A stretch of 64,000 bases of DNA, from the NCBI RefSeq assembly GCF_038405225.1, contig NZ_CP151657.1:310001-374000 (forward strand), given 5' to 3'. How positions within the stretch are numbered: position 1 is the first letter of the stretch; each line of letters opens with the position of its first letter. Position numbers and translations under genes: made by a program. Shown in pieces: positions 18,687 to 28,583 of the stretch. Origin of the DNA: Arthrobacter citreus. GTDB taxonomy: Bacteria > Actinomycetota > Actinomycetes > Actinomycetales > Micrococcaceae. The notes under the pieces were generated by a model. It was not told the origin of the DNA and did not search any database. It saw only the letters and a program-made list of their open reading frames with translations.

Positions 18687-20428
18687 GAACCGATTTTGAC
18701 GTATGGGCACCAAAGGCCAACACCATGACCCTGCTTGCGGACGGCAGGAAACTGTCGATGAGCCGGGGGGACAACGGCTGGTGGCATGTCCAGCACGCCG
18801 AGCTTCCCGGAGACATCGACTACGGATACCTCATTGACGATGCCGAAACACCCGTTCCGGACCCCCGCTCCCGCTGCCAGCCGGACGGTGTCCACGCACT
18901 CTCGCGCACCTTCGACCCCGATCACTATGAATGGCATGACGCGGACTGGGTGTCGCCCGGGCTGGACGGCGGCGCCATCTACGAGCTGCACATCGGCACC
19001 TTCACGCCGGAGGGAACGTTCGACGCCGCCATCGCTAAGCTGGACTACCTCGTTGACCTGGGCGTCCGCTACGTGGAACTGCTGCCCGTAAACGCGTTCA
19101 ACGGCACGCACAACTGGGGCTACGACGGCGTGCTGTGGTACGCCGTGCAGGAGACCTACGGCGGACCGGAGGGCTACCAGCGCTTCGTGGACGCCGCGCA
19201 CCAGGCGGGCCTGGGAGTCATCCAGGACGTGGTCTACAACCACCTCGGACCCAGCGGAAATTACCTTCCCCAGTTCGGCCCCTACCTCTCCGAGGGAAAG
19301 GGCAACACTTGGGGCGACTCGGTGAATCTGGACGGACCGTCCTCCGACGTCGTCCGCCGGTACATCCTGGACAACGTGCTGATGTGGTTCCGCGACTTCC
19401 ACGTGGACGGGCTGCGGCTGGACGCGGTCCACGCGCTGCATGATGAGCGCGCCGTCCACATCCTGGAGGAAATGGCCGTTGAAACGGAGAACTGTGCACG
19501 GGAACTGGGCAAGCCGCTGTTCCTCATCGCCGAGTCCGACCTCAATGACCCGCGGCTCATTACTCCGTGTGACCTGAACGGTTACGGCCTCAGCGGCCAG
19601 TGGTCCGATGACTTCCACCATGCGGCGCACACCAACCTCACCGGTGAAAACGGCGGCTACTACGAGGACTTCGATTCCGTTGCGGCCCTGGCCAAGGTGC
19701 TGCAGGACGGTTTCTTCCACGACGGCTCCTTCTCGTCCTTCCGGGGACGCGCCCACGGCCGCCCGATCAACAAGGATGTGGTGAATGCGCGCCAGTTGGT
19801 GACCTGCATCCAAAACCACGACCAGATTGGCAACCGGGCGGCGGGGGACAGGCTCAGCGCCTCCTTGGATTACTCCCGGCTCGCACTCGGCGCCGTGCTG
19901 AACCTGACATCGCCGTTCACGCCCATGATCTTCATGGGCGAGGAATTCGGTGCCTCCACCCCCTGGCAGTTCTTCACCTCCCACCCGGAACCGGAGCTGG
20001 GCAAGGCGACGGCGGAGGGGCGGCTGCGCGAATTTGAACGAATGGGCTGGGACCCGGCCACCGTGCCCAACCCCCAGGACCCCGCAACGTTCACCAATTC
20101 GAAGCTGAACTGGTCCGAGGTGGATGAGGACGGGCACGCAGAACTGCATGAGCTGTACCGCAGCCTCCTGCGGCTGCGGGCCGGTCGCCCGGACCTGATG
20201 GACCCGGACCTGCGCAACGTGAGCGTGGATTTTGACGAGGTGGGCCGCTGGCTGGTCCTGCGCCGCGGTGACACCGCGGTGGCCCTCAATTTCGCTGACG
20301 CTCCCCGGGAAATGCCGGTTCCCTTCGACGGCAGGCCCAAGGTGCTGCTTGAAACAGCCCCTGCGGAGCTCTACGGAGGTGCCGTGCAGCTGCCCGCCTA
20401 CGGCGCCGCGGTTCTGGCCGCGGGATAG
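18683..20428 (+). CDS. treZ: Malto-oligosyltrehalose trehalohydrolase
   Basis: TreZ releases free trehalose from the TreY product. The 581-residue protein has an N-terminal beta-sandwich ([20 protein letters not shown]) and a GH13 barrel with [14 protein letters not shown], nucleophile D247 in [10 protein letters not shown], acid/base E284 in [12 protein letters not shown] and [12 protein letters not shown]. It completes the trehalose pathway (osmotic and desiccation protection). Confidence 0.97.
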   Translation: MRTDFDVWAPKANTMTLLADGRKLSMSRGDNGWWHVQHAELPGDIDYGYLIDDAETPVPDPRSRCQPDGVHALSRTFDPDHYEWHDADWVSPGLDGGAIYELHIGTFTPEGTFDAAIAKLDYLVDLGVRYVELLPVNAFNGTHNWGYDGVLWYAVQETYGGPEGYQRFVDAAHQAGLGVIQDVVYNHLGPSGNYLPQFGPYLSEGKGNTWGDSVNLDGPSSDVVRRYILDNVLMWFRDFHVDGLRLDAVHALHDERAVHILEEMAVETENCARELGKPLFLIAESDLNDPRLITPCDLNGYGLSGQWSDDFHHAAHTNLTGENGGYYEDFDSVAALAKVLQDGFFHDGSFSSFRGRAHGRPINKDVVNARQLVTCIQNHDQIGNRAAGDRLSASLDYSRLALGAVLNLTSPFTPMIFMGEEFGASTPWQFFTSHPEPELGKATAEGRLREFERMGWDPATVPNPQDPATFTNSKLNWSEVDEDGHAELHELYRSLLRLRAGRPDLMDPDLRNVSVDFDEVGRWLVLRRGDTAVALNFADAPREMPVPFDGRPKVLLETAPAELYGGAVQLPAYGAAVLAAG

Positions 20429-20465
20429 GCAACGGGTTGTCCGCGGCAGTGGCAAGATGTAACCC

Positions 20466-21512
<1,047 letters not shown>

Positions 21513-21518
21513 CATTAT

Positions 21519-21548
21519 GGCCGCAACCGGTTGACCCCGGTTGCGGCC
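21519..21548 (+). terminator. Hairpin after the aldo/keto reductase
   Basis: GGCCGCAACCGG (21519-21530) and CCGGTTGCGGCC (21537-21548) form a perfect 12-bp stem with a 6-nt loop, 6 nt after the stop codon. No T-run follows, but the position suggests termination before alr. Confidence 0.65.
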
Positions 21549-21600
21549 CGGGCGGGTGCCCAAATCACCGGGTGCGTCCGGTGAGTGAAACAATGGTCAG

Positions 21601-22767
21601 GTGAATGACCAACAAGCTCCTCCCGCCGCAGAACGCCAAGCACTCATCGATTTGGCCGCAGTGCGGCACAACGTACGCCACCTTGTTCACCTAGTGAGCC
21701 CGGCCAGGGTAATGGCCGTCGTCAAGGCCGATGCCTACGGCCACGGCGCCGAACAAATGGCCCGCACCGCCCTGGAAGCAGGCGCTTCCTGGCTGGGTGT
21801 CGCCCATATCTCTGAGGCGCTGGCGTTGCGCGGCGCCGGCGTCAGCGCCCCGCTCCTGGCCTGGCTCCATACCGTGGACAGCCCCTTCGCCGAGGCAGTG
21901 GCGGCAAATGTGGACCTGGGCCTGTCCGGCTGGGAACTGGAAAGAGTGGTGGAGGCCGCGCGCGAACTCCAGATACCGGCCCGGGTGCACTTGAAGATCG
22001 ATACGGGACTGGGCCGCAACGGATGTCCGCCGGATCAGTGGGAAGCCTTTGTGGGGCGCGCCCTGGCCTATCAGGAAGAAGGGCTGCTGCGCGTCGTCGG
22101 AATCTTTTCCCATTTTTCAGTCGCCGATGAACCCGACCGCCCCGAAACCGATGAGCAACTCGAACGGTTCCGCACCGCCGTCGCGGTGGCCGAGGACGCC
22201 GGGGTGGACCACGAAGTGCGCCACATTGCCAACACCCCCGCAGCGCTGTCCCGCCCTGACTCCCATTTCGACATGGTCCGCGTGGGGCTGGGCCTCTACG
22301 GCCTTTCCCCCTTCCCCGGACAGGCCCCGGCCGAATTGGGCCTGCGCCCGGCGATGACCCTGAAAACCAGCATCGCCAACTGCAAGGAGGTCCCTGCCGG
22401 CCAGGGCGTTTCCTACGGGCTGCGGTACTCCACCTCTGAACCGACCACTCTGGCACTGGTGCCCCTGGGGTATGCCGACGGCGTTCCCCGCGTCGGCACC
22501 GGCGGCCCGGTCTGGGTGGACGGAACCGTGTACCCCGTAGTGGGCCGCATCGCCATGGATCAAATGGTCATCGACCTCAAGACCACCGGCATCGCCGGCA
22601 CGGGGAAGGACCTCGTGGGGCGCGAAGCTGTCCTGTTCGGCGGTGTCGGCATGCCCTCAGTGGATGAGTGGGCCGACGCTGCAGGCAGCATCAATTACGA
22701 GATCATCACGCGCATCAGCTCCCGGGTCGAGCGCAAATACACTGACTCCGAGGCGGCCACGGCATGA
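21601..22767 (+). CDS. alr: Alanine racemase
   Basis: Alr makes D-alanine for peptidoglycan. The PLP-binding K42 lies in VMAVVKADAYGHGAEQ, the second catalytic residue Y272 in GVSYGLRYST, and GRIAMDQMVIDL is conserved near the C-terminus. Length 388. It starts at GTG; no good Shine-Dalgarno sequence is visible, and AACAAT 6 nt upstream could be a -10 for a leaderless message. The stop overlaps tsaE (ATGA). The alr-tsaE-tsaB-rimI-tsaD order is typical of Actinobacteria. Confidence 0.96.
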   Translation: MNDQQAPPAAERQALIDLAAVRHNVRHLVHLVSPARVMAVVKADAYGHGAEQMARTALEAGASWLGVAHISEALALRGAGVSAPLLAWLHTVDSPFAEAVAANVDLGLSGWELERVVEAARELQIPARVHLKIDTGLGRNGCPPDQWEAFVGRALAYQEEGLLRVVGIFSHFSVADEPDRPETDEQLERFRTAVAVAEDAGVDHEVRHIANTPAALSRPDSHFDMVRVGLGLYGLSPFPGQAPAELGLRPAMTLKTSIANCKEVPAGQGVSYGLRYSTSEPTTLALVPLGYADGVPRVGTGGPVWVDGTVYPVVGRIAMDQMVIDLKTTGIAGTGKDLVGREAVLFGGVGMPSVDEWADAAGSINYEIITRISSRVERKYTDSEAATA

Positions 22768-23372
22768 GCGCAGTGAACGACGGCGGCACTCCGAACGACG
22801 GCGGCACCCCGGTCTGGGAAGAGGAGATCCGCACCGACGGCCCGGAAGGAACCCAGGCTGCCGCAGAACGGATCGGCCGCCAGCTCGTGGCCGGCGACCT
22901 CGTACTGCTCACCGGAGAGCTGGGGGCCGGGAAAACCACCTTCACGCAAGGCCTGGGCCGCGGGCTGGGCGTACGGCCCGGCATTATCTCGCCCACCTTC
23001 GTGCTGATGCGTATCCACCCCAGCCTCGCCGACGGGCCGGATCTGGTGCATGTGGATGCCTACCGGCTCGGATCCAGTGGTGAGATTGACGACATCGATC
23101 TCGAAAACACCATGGACAGCTCGGTCACCGTAGTGGAGTGGGGCCACGGCCTCGTGGAACATCTCACCGAAAGCCGCCTCGAGATCACCCTGGTCCGGCC
23201 GACCGGGGCTGATGCGGCCCAAGCCGGAAGTGCCGGCGGGCTTACCTTCGACTTTGACGATGATCCGGACGAGGAGCGGGTGATTCGGATCGCCGCCTAC
23301 GGCCCGCGCTGGGAGCACGCGGACCTGCGGTCCGCCGGGCCGGCGGAAGGAGCCGGGTCAAACGAGACGTAA
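22764..23372 (+). CDS. tsaE: tRNA threonylcarbamoyladenosine biosynthesis ATPase TsaE
   Basis: TsaE is the ATPase that supports the TsaBD complex in making t6A37 of ANN-decoding tRNAs. The P-loop GELGAGKTT is at residues 51-59, and downstream motifs SPTFVLM, HVDAYRL and VVEWG are typical. The N-terminus is an odd tandem NDGGTPNDGGTP (residues 5-16) coming from a 15-18 bp direct repeat in the DNA. The protein is 202 residues, longer than the usual 150-160 because of N- and C-terminal additions. Confidence 0.95.
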   Translation: MSAVNDGGTPNDGGTPVWEEEIRTDGPEGTQAAAERIGRQLVAGDLVLLTGELGAGKTTFTQGLGRGLGVRPGIISPTFVLMRIHPSLADGPDLVHVDAYRLGSSGEIDDIDLENTMDSSVTVVEWGHGLVEHLTESRLEITLVRPTGADAAQAGSAGGLTFDFDDDPDEERVIRIAAYGPRWEHADLRSAGPAEGAGSNET

Positions 23373-23373
23373 A

Positions 23374-24051
23374 ATGGGCACCGTGCTTATTCTCTCCATT
23401 GACACCTCCGCCATCGCCAGTGCGGCACTGTTGACCGGGGAAGGGGAGATCCTTGCGGCCTTTGCCACGGAAGACACCCGTTCCCACGCCGAAGTGCTGG
23501 CCCCGGGCATCAAAAACCTGATGGACACCGCCGGCGTCAGTCCGGAAGAGCTCGACGCCGTCGTGGTGGGAGTGGGGCCGGGGCCCTTCACCGGCCTGCG
23601 CTCCGGCATCGTGACGGCCCGTACCCTTGGTTTCGCCTGGAACAAGCCCGTGCACGGAGTGATGAGCCTTGACGCCATCGCCGTGGACGCTGCCCTGGAT
23701 GCCTGGAGGCTGGGTATCGACGAATTCGCAGTTGCCACCGATGCCCGGCGCAAGGAAGTGTACTGGGCGCACTACCGCAGCACGGGAGGAACGGCTGAAC
23801 TCCTGGCCGGCCCGTTTGTCAGCGACCCGGCCGACGTTCCTCAGCTGCCGGTCTACGGCGTCGGTGCAGGCCTCTACCCGGAAGTACTGCACGGCGTCTC
23901 GGGCTTCGCCGAAGCGCAACCCACGGCTTCGGCCCTGGGCCGCACCGCCGTCGTGCGCCTGGTCCGAGGGCTGCCGCTGCTGGACACCACCCCGCTGTAC
24001 CTGCGCGAATCCGATGCCAAGGTCCCCGGACCCCGGAAGCGCGCGCTGTGA
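23374..24051 (+). CDS. tsaB: tRNA threonylcarbamoyladenosine biosynthesis protein TsaB
   Basis: TsaB is the inactive TsaD paralogue that scaffolds the t6A complex. LSIDTSAIASAALL at the N-terminus (ASKHA fold) and VVGVGPGPFTGLRSGIVTAR are diagnostic. Two starts are possible: ATG 23374 (MGTVLILSIDTS, 225 residues) and GTG 23383 (VLILSIDTS), which matches the family start better. The gene begins 1 nt after tsaE and overlaps rimI by 4 nt. Confidence 0.94.
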   Translation: MGTVLILSIDTSAIASAALLTGEGEILAAFATEDTRSHAEVLAPGIKNLMDTAGVSPEELDAVVVGVGPGPFTGLRSGIVTARTLGFAWNKPVHGVMSLDAIAVDAALDAWRLGIDEFAVATDARRKEVYWAHYRSTGGTAELLAGPFVSDPADVPQLPVYGVGAGLYPEVLHGVSGFAEAQPTASALGRTAVVRLVRGLPLLDTTPLYLRESDAKVPGPRKRAL

Positions 24052-24539
24052 GCGGCGCCGTGCTCCGGCCCATGACCTTCGACGACATCGCAGCCGTGGA
24101 CAAGCTCGAACGGGCACTGTTCCCGGTGGACGCATGGCCGCTGCAAATGTTCTACGACGAGCTGAACCAGGCCGATACCCGTTCCTACTACGTTGCGGAG
24201 GACTCCGGCGGGCAAGTCGTCGGCTATGCCGGACTGATGTGCGTGCTGCCGATTGCCGATGTGCAGACCATCGCCGTCGCGCCGGAGGCTGAAGGCGCAG
24301 GCATCGGGTCGGCGCTCCTGACCACCCTCATCGACGAGGCCAAGCAGCGCGGCGCCGACGACGTACTGCTGGAAGTGCGCGCCGACAATCCCCGGGCGCA
24401 GCGGCTGTACCGCTGGTTCGGGTTCGAGCAGATCCACATTCGGCCGCGCTATTACCGCGACGGCGCCGACGCACTCATTATGCGGCTGGCCCTTTCCGCC
24501 TGGAACGGGTCCCCCGCGAGCAACAACGAAGGACTCTGA
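24048..24539 (+). CDS. rimI: Ribosomal-protein-alanine N-acetyltransferase RimI
   Basis: This 163-residue GNAT protein is the RimI type that acetylates the N-terminus of S18 and possibly other proteins. It has LRPMTFDDIAAVDKLERALF at the start, the acetyl-CoA loop VAPEAEGAGIGSALLTTLI and the RimI-like LLEVRADNPRAQRLYRWFGF with RPRYYRDGADALIMRL. It starts at GTG overlapping tsaB and ends directly against the tsaD ATG, as in many tsaB-rimI-tsaD operons. Confidence 0.94.
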   Translation: MSGAVLRPMTFDDIAAVDKLERALFPVDAWPLQMFYDELNQADTRSYYVAEDSGGQVVGYAGLMCVLPIADVQTIAVAPEAEGAGIGSALLTTLIDEAKQRGADDVLLEVRADNPRAQRLYRWFGFEQIHIRPRYYRDGADALIMRLALSAWNGSPASNNEGL

Positions 24540-25607
24540 ATGAACCGCACCGACCCCCTGGTGCTTGGCATCGAATCATCCTGCGACGAAACCGGCGTCG
24601 GCATTGTCCGCGGCGGCAAGCTGCTGACCAACACGGTGTCTTCTTCCATGGATGAACACGTCCGTTTTGGCGGGGTCATTCCCGAGATTGCCTCCCGCGC
24701 CCATCTGGATGCCTTCGTGCCCACGCTCCGGCAGGCTCTGGACGAGGCCGGTGTGACGTTGGAGGACGTTGACGCCATTGCCGTGACGTCAGGTCCGGGT
24801 CTTGCCGGGGCGCTCATGGTGGGAGTCTGCGCCGCCAAGGCGCTCGCCGTCGCCACCGGCAAGCCGCTGTATGCCATCAATCATTTGGTGGCGCATGTGG
24901 GGGTTGGCGTGCTCGACGGGGGAGAGCTGCCGGATAACCTCGCTGCGCTGCTTGTTTCCGGCGGCCACACGGAGATCCTCGCGGTGAAGTCGCTGACCGG
25001 CGATGTCCAGCTGCTCGGTTCAACCATTGACGATGCCGCTGGCGAGGCTTATGACAAGGTGGCGCGCATTCTGGGGCTGGGCTATCCCGGGGGACCGGCC
25101 ATCGACAAGCTCGCCCGCAGCGGTAACCCGAAGGCGATCCGGTTTCCCCGCGGCCTGACCCAGCCCAAGTACATGGGCACTGCCGATGAACCCGGCCCCC
25201 ACCGCTATGACTGGTCCTTTTCCGGGCTCAAGACGGCAGTGGCCCGCTGTGTGGAGCAGTATGAGGCCTCAGGCGAAGAACTCCCCGTGGCCGACATCGC
25301 CGCTTCTTTCCAGGAGGCCGTGGTTGATGTCATCACCGCCAAAGCCATTCTTGCGTGCACCGAACACGGCATCACTAATCTGCTGCTTGGCGGCGGCGTT
25401 GCTGCCAACTCCCGGCTGCGGGAGCTGACGGCGGAGCGCTGCGCGGCCAAGGGCATTACCCTGCGGGTGCCGCCCATTTCGCTCTGTACGGACAACGGTG
25501 CCATGGTTGCCGCCCTCGGCGCACAGGTGGTGATGGCCGGTGCTGAACCCTCGGGCATCACTTTTGCTCCGGATCCGTCCATGCCGGTCACCAGCATTCA
25601 TCTTTAG
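24540..25607 (+). CDS. tsaD: tRNA N6-adenosine threonylcarbamoyltransferase TsaD
   Basis: TsaD (Kae1/Gcp family) transfers the threonylcarbamoyl group to A37. [14 protein letters not shown] at the N-terminus, the metal-binding H115 and H119 in [20 protein letters not shown], and [11 protein letters not shown] are present. Length 355. The ATG abuts the rimI stop with no gap. TsaC, which makes the intermediate, is not in the window. Confidence 0.97.
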   Translation: MNRTDPLVLGIESSCDETGVGIVRGGKLLTNTVSSSMDEHVRFGGVIPEIASRAHLDAFVPTLRQALDEAGVTLEDVDAIAVTSGPGLAGALMVGVCAAKALAVATGKPLYAINHLVAHVGVGVLDGGELPDNLAALLVSGGHTEILAVKSLTGDVQLLGSTIDDAAGEAYDKVARILGLGYPGGPAIDKLARSGNPKAIRFPRGLTQPKYMGTADEPGPHRYDWSFSGLKTAVARCVEQYEASGEELPVADIAASFQEAVVDVITAKAILACTEHGITNLLLGGGVAANSRLRELTAERCAAKGITLRVPPISLCTDNGAMVAALGAQVVMAGAEPSGITFAPDPSMPVTSIHL

Positions 25608-25615
25608 CGGATCTT

Positions 25616-25640
25616 GGTTACTGGTTACTGGTTACTGGTT
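25616..25640. repeat. Three and a half tandem copies of a 7-bp repeat
   Basis: GGTTACT is repeated at 25616-25622, 25623-25629 and 25630-25636, with a partial GGTT after. It lies between the convergent tsaD and the HNH gene and supplies TAA codons on the minus strand at the HNH stop. Copy-number change would move the HNH stop by a few residues. Confidence 0.8.
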
Positions 25641-27194
25641 CGCGGTGATGCCGGTGGTTCCCGGAGGCGCCGGAGACGCTGAGTAGTAGCGGTGTCCCGT
25701 GGGCGTCACCGTTTCCACTGTGTGCCTGCCGTGGCCGGCCCGGTCCATGCCTGGAATGTTCCGGGTGCCGGCGTTCACGGCGCTGTCGGCGTCTGTAGCT
25801 GTCCCGGCCCTTGAATCGGTGGGCGGGGCGGGCAGGGAACCAACCACGCCCATGGTGCGGGTGGTCCAGTCCGGGGCTTCCTTGGCCTGGTTGCAGGCCT
25901 CGCATAAGCCCTGGATGTTCTCTGCGCTGGTGGTTCCGCCGTCGCGGACCGGGCGGATGTGGTCATAGTGCCGGATGGGCGCACCGCACCACGGCATCCG
26001 GCATACCTGATCCCTTGCCGCTATGAACCGGGCCAAACCCTCGGGCACCAGCCGGGCCCGTGAGTCCATGCCCACCAGCTGGCCGGTGGACGGCGCCGTG
26101 TAAAGCCGCCGGAGCCAGGTGCGTGCTGACTTATCCGGGTCCACGGGGTCCTTGGTAGTTGAGTCCCGGCCCGTGGGCTTCCGGGGAATCCCGTCCCGGG
26201 TGGCGTCGCCGGAGGTTCGGTTCTGGGCGGTTGAGTTCCGGCGGATCAGGTCCCGGGCTGTCTGCGCGGGCAGGATCCCGTATCCGGGCAACACCGCCGG
26301 TTCCGCGGATCCGGCCAGCAGGGCCCGGTCCGTCATGATCAGCTGCACCTCGATCCGCACATCCTCAGCCCTGACCTGCCCAGTGGTGCGTTCCACGAAG
26401 GTGTCGGCCATGATCTGACCCTTGGTGCGCGGATCCCCGGCCCCGCGCAGGCGGTCCGCTTCGCGGGTCAGTGCCGCGTACACGCCCACGCCATGGGCCA
26501 CCGGCAGCAGCGCGGTCACGTAGGTCATGGTGTCCGGGGCCGGACGGCAGGACACAAACCGCTCGGACACGGCGTGCGCGGCACGGTTGACCACGGCATG
26601 CGGATCCATGGCGTAGGAAAGGGTCTTGATTTTGGCGATCAGGGCCCGGTCTCCGAGCTGTTCGAGCTCGGTCAGGTTCCCGGCGATCTGCTCGTCGATG
26701 CGCTGCCGGTCCGCCAGGGACAGGCAGGCGGTCTCGCGGACCAGCAGTGTGGCCCGCCATTCACTAATCACTCCGAGGGTGAGGGCGTGCAGGGTGTGGG
26801 GCATTTCGCGGGTCAGGATCCGGGCCAGGCCCAGCATCCGGGTTCCGCGGTGAGGGGACTCGCGGCGGGCAAACCCGATTTGCGCTCCGACGCCTTTGCC
26901 GAGCTGATCCGCTTTGACTCCTGCTGCAGCCTGGGCTTGCCGGGTGATGGCGTCAAAGAGAGCTGTCGCCCGGGCCTGAGCCGCGGACGCGGCCGCTTTG
27001 AGTTGCTCGAGCGCCCGGATGGAATCAATCAACCCGGCGAGCAGCGCAGGATCTGCTTCAACGAGCTCTCCGGGGATGCCGACGGGCTTATCAGGGATGC
27101 CAACGGGCTCCCCGGGAGAGCCGGCAGAGACAAGTTCGGAGGCCTTGGCACCCTCCTGCGTATCCTTTTTGGTGTCCTTCTTGACCCCGTACAT
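25632..27194 (-). CDS. DUF222 / HNH endonuclease domain protein (13E12 repeat family)
   Basis: This 520-residue protein belongs to the DUF222-HNH family, present in many copies in actinobacteria (mycobacterial 13E12 proteins). Residues about 45-330 are the helical DUF222 part (LLAGLIDSIRALEQLKAAAS, REMPHTLHALTLGVISEWRA). The HNH motif near residues 410-460 has HYDHIRPVRDGGTTSAENIQ and LCEACNQAKEAP, with CRMPWCGAP giving extra Cys. Nuclease activity is inferred, and the biological role of the family is unknown. A PVGIP repeat lies in residues 30-42. The upstream region is AT-rich with a perfect dyad over the predicted -10. It lies between housekeeping genes and may be a recent insertion. Confidence 0.88.
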   Translation of the reverse strand: MYGVKKDTKKDTQEGAKASELVSAGSPGEPVGIPDKPVGIPGELVEADPALLAGLIDSIRALEQLKAAASAAQARATALFDAITRQAQAAAGVKADQLGKGVGAQIGFARRESPHRGTRMLGLARILTREMPHTLHALTLGVISEWRATLLVRETACLSLADRQRIDEQIAGNLTELEQLGDRALIAKIKTLSYAMDPHAVVNRAAHAVSERFVSCRPAPDTMTYVTALLPVAHGVGVYAALTREADRLRGAGDPRTKGQIMADTFVERTTGQVRAEDVRIEVQLIMTDRALLAGSAEPAVLPGYGILPAQTARDLIRRNSTAQNRTSGDATRDGIPRKPTGRDSTTKDPVDPDKSARTWLRRLYTAPSTGQLVGMDSRARLVPEGLARFIAARDQVCRMPWCGAPIRHYDHIRPVRDGGTTSAENIQGLCEACNQAKEAPDWTTRTMGVVGSLPAPPTDSRAGTATDADSAVNAGTRNIPGMDRAGHGRHTVETVTPTGHRYYSASPAPPGTTGITANQ

Positions 27195-27201
27195 GTGTTC
27201 T

Positions 27202-27227
27202 ATTTTATGTGAGCTGACCCATAAAAT
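27202..27227 (-). promoter_or_regulatory. Inverted repeat and -10 box upstream of the HNH gene
   Basis: ATTTTATG (27202-27209) and CATAAAAT (27220-27227) are perfect 8-bp arms around a 10-bp spacer. On the minus strand one arm supplies TAAAAT (27207-27202), 7 nt before the ATG at 27194, with no Shine-Dalgarno sequence. The dyad therefore covers a predicted leaderless promoter and could be an operator. Confidence 0.5.
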
Positions 27228-27359
27228 GCCCGGAAATCATGTACCGGAGAAATACCCGTTTAGCGCGAAAGGGAAGAGGGGGGCACGGGTGTGTTGGCTG
27301 AACGCGGCCCCCAGCCCAGCTTTGGCGCGCCCGCCGCCACCCGCACCCAGCGCCGCGGC

Positions 27360-28508
27360 TTAGCCTTCGCCGCGCAGCTGCCGGATGCCGTCCTGGACCA
27401 CTGCCCGCAGATCGCCGCCGTTCTCCGCTGCTATGCGGCGCTGCCTCTGGTACCCGGCCCCGCGCTCGATGATGGTGCGCACATCGGCCAGCTCCGCAGT
27501 GCAGCCCAGCTTCTCGGCAACCGGTGCCAGGCGGGGCAGGACGTCTTCGAGGAGGTGGTCAGTGACCAGCTTCTCGTTGCCGGCTGCGTCCAGGATGATG
27601 ATGGCATCCAAGCCGTAACGGGCCGCACGCCACTTGTTCTCCTGCACATGCCACGGGGGCATGGTGGGGATGGTGCCGCCGTTGTCCAGGATGGTAGAGA
27701 ACTCCTCCACCAGGCACTGGGTCAGGGCGGCAACGGCGCCGACGTCTTCAATGGTGGCCATGCCGTCGCAGACCCGCATTTCCACGGTGCCCAGATTGGG
27801 GACGGGCCGGATGTCCCAGCGGATTTCGCTGATCGAATCGATCACTCCGGTGGTGAACATGTCCTGCACATAGGATTCGTACTCGGCCCAGGAAGCGAAC
27901 TGGAACGGGAGTCCCGCCGTCGGCAGCTGCTGGAACATCAGGGCGCGCTGCGACGCGTAGCCGGTGTCCTCGCCGGACCAGTACGGGGAGGACGCGGACA
28001 GTGCCTGGAAATGCGGGAAGTAGTTCACCAGTCCGTCCAGGACCGGCAGCGCCTTGTCCCGGGAGTCCAGGCCCACGTGCACATGCACGCCATAAATGAG
28101 CATCTGCTGGCCCCACCACTGGGTGCGGTCAATCAGCTTGGCGTAGCGTTCCTTGTCGGTGATCGGCTGTGACCGTGGAGCGCTGAAAGGATGCGACCCG
28201 GAGCAGAACAACTCCACGCCCATCGGGTCCGTCACCCGGCGCAGGGCTTCGAGGGAACGGTTCAGATCGGCTTTTGCCTCCGCCACGGTGTTGCAGACAC
28301 CGGTCACCAGTTCAACAGTGTTCTCGAGCAGCTCCTGCTTAATGTGCGGGTGCTCGTCATCCTCCCCGATCCCCGGGTGGGCGGCACTCACTCCGCGCAA
28401 CACCTCGTCGGCCACGGACACCAAATCTCCCGTGGTCCTGTCGACAAGTGCCAGCTCCCATTCAACGCCGAGTGTTGACTGAGCTGACTGGGCGAAACCG
28501 ATTTCCAA
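27360..28508 (-). CDS. Carboxylate-amine ligase, YbdK / glutamate-cysteine ligase 2 family
   Basis: The 382-residue ATP-dependent ligase shows the GCS2 signature: TLGVEWELALVD, IKQELLENTVELVTGVC, SGSHPF, GVHVHVGLDSRDKALPVLDG and LGTVEMRVCDGMAT. Family members make gamma-glutamylcysteine weakly; the true substrate in organisms that use mycothiol is uncertain. I chose TTG at 28508 (LEIGFAQSAQSTLG), because AGGAG lies 5 nt upstream, over an upstream ATG at 28556 that adds 16 residues without family match. Confidence 0.88.
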   Translation of the reverse strand: MEIGFAQSAQSTLGVEWELALVDRTTGDLVSVADEVLRGVSAAHPGIGEDDEHPHIKQELLENTVELVTGVCNTVAEAKADLNRSLEALRRVTDPMGVELFCSGSHPFSAPRSQPITDKERYAKLIDRTQWWGQQMLIYGVHVHVGLDSRDKALPVLDGLVNYFPHFQALSASSPYWSGEDTGYASQRALMFQQLPTAGLPFQFASWAEYESYVQDMFTTGVIDSISEIRWDIRPVPNLGTVEMRVCDGMATIEDVGAVAALTQCLVEEFSTILDNGGTIPTMPPWHVQENKWRAARYGLDAIIILDAAGNEKLVTDHLLEDVLPRLAPVAEKLGCTAELADVRTIIERGAGYQRQRRIAAENGGDLRAVVQDGIRQLRGEG

Positions 28509-28583
28509 ACTGTCTCCTGCTGTAATGCGTACCTCTGGAGGAACCCCGACCCGCATCTTCGCGCTTGAGAACCCGAATCAATC

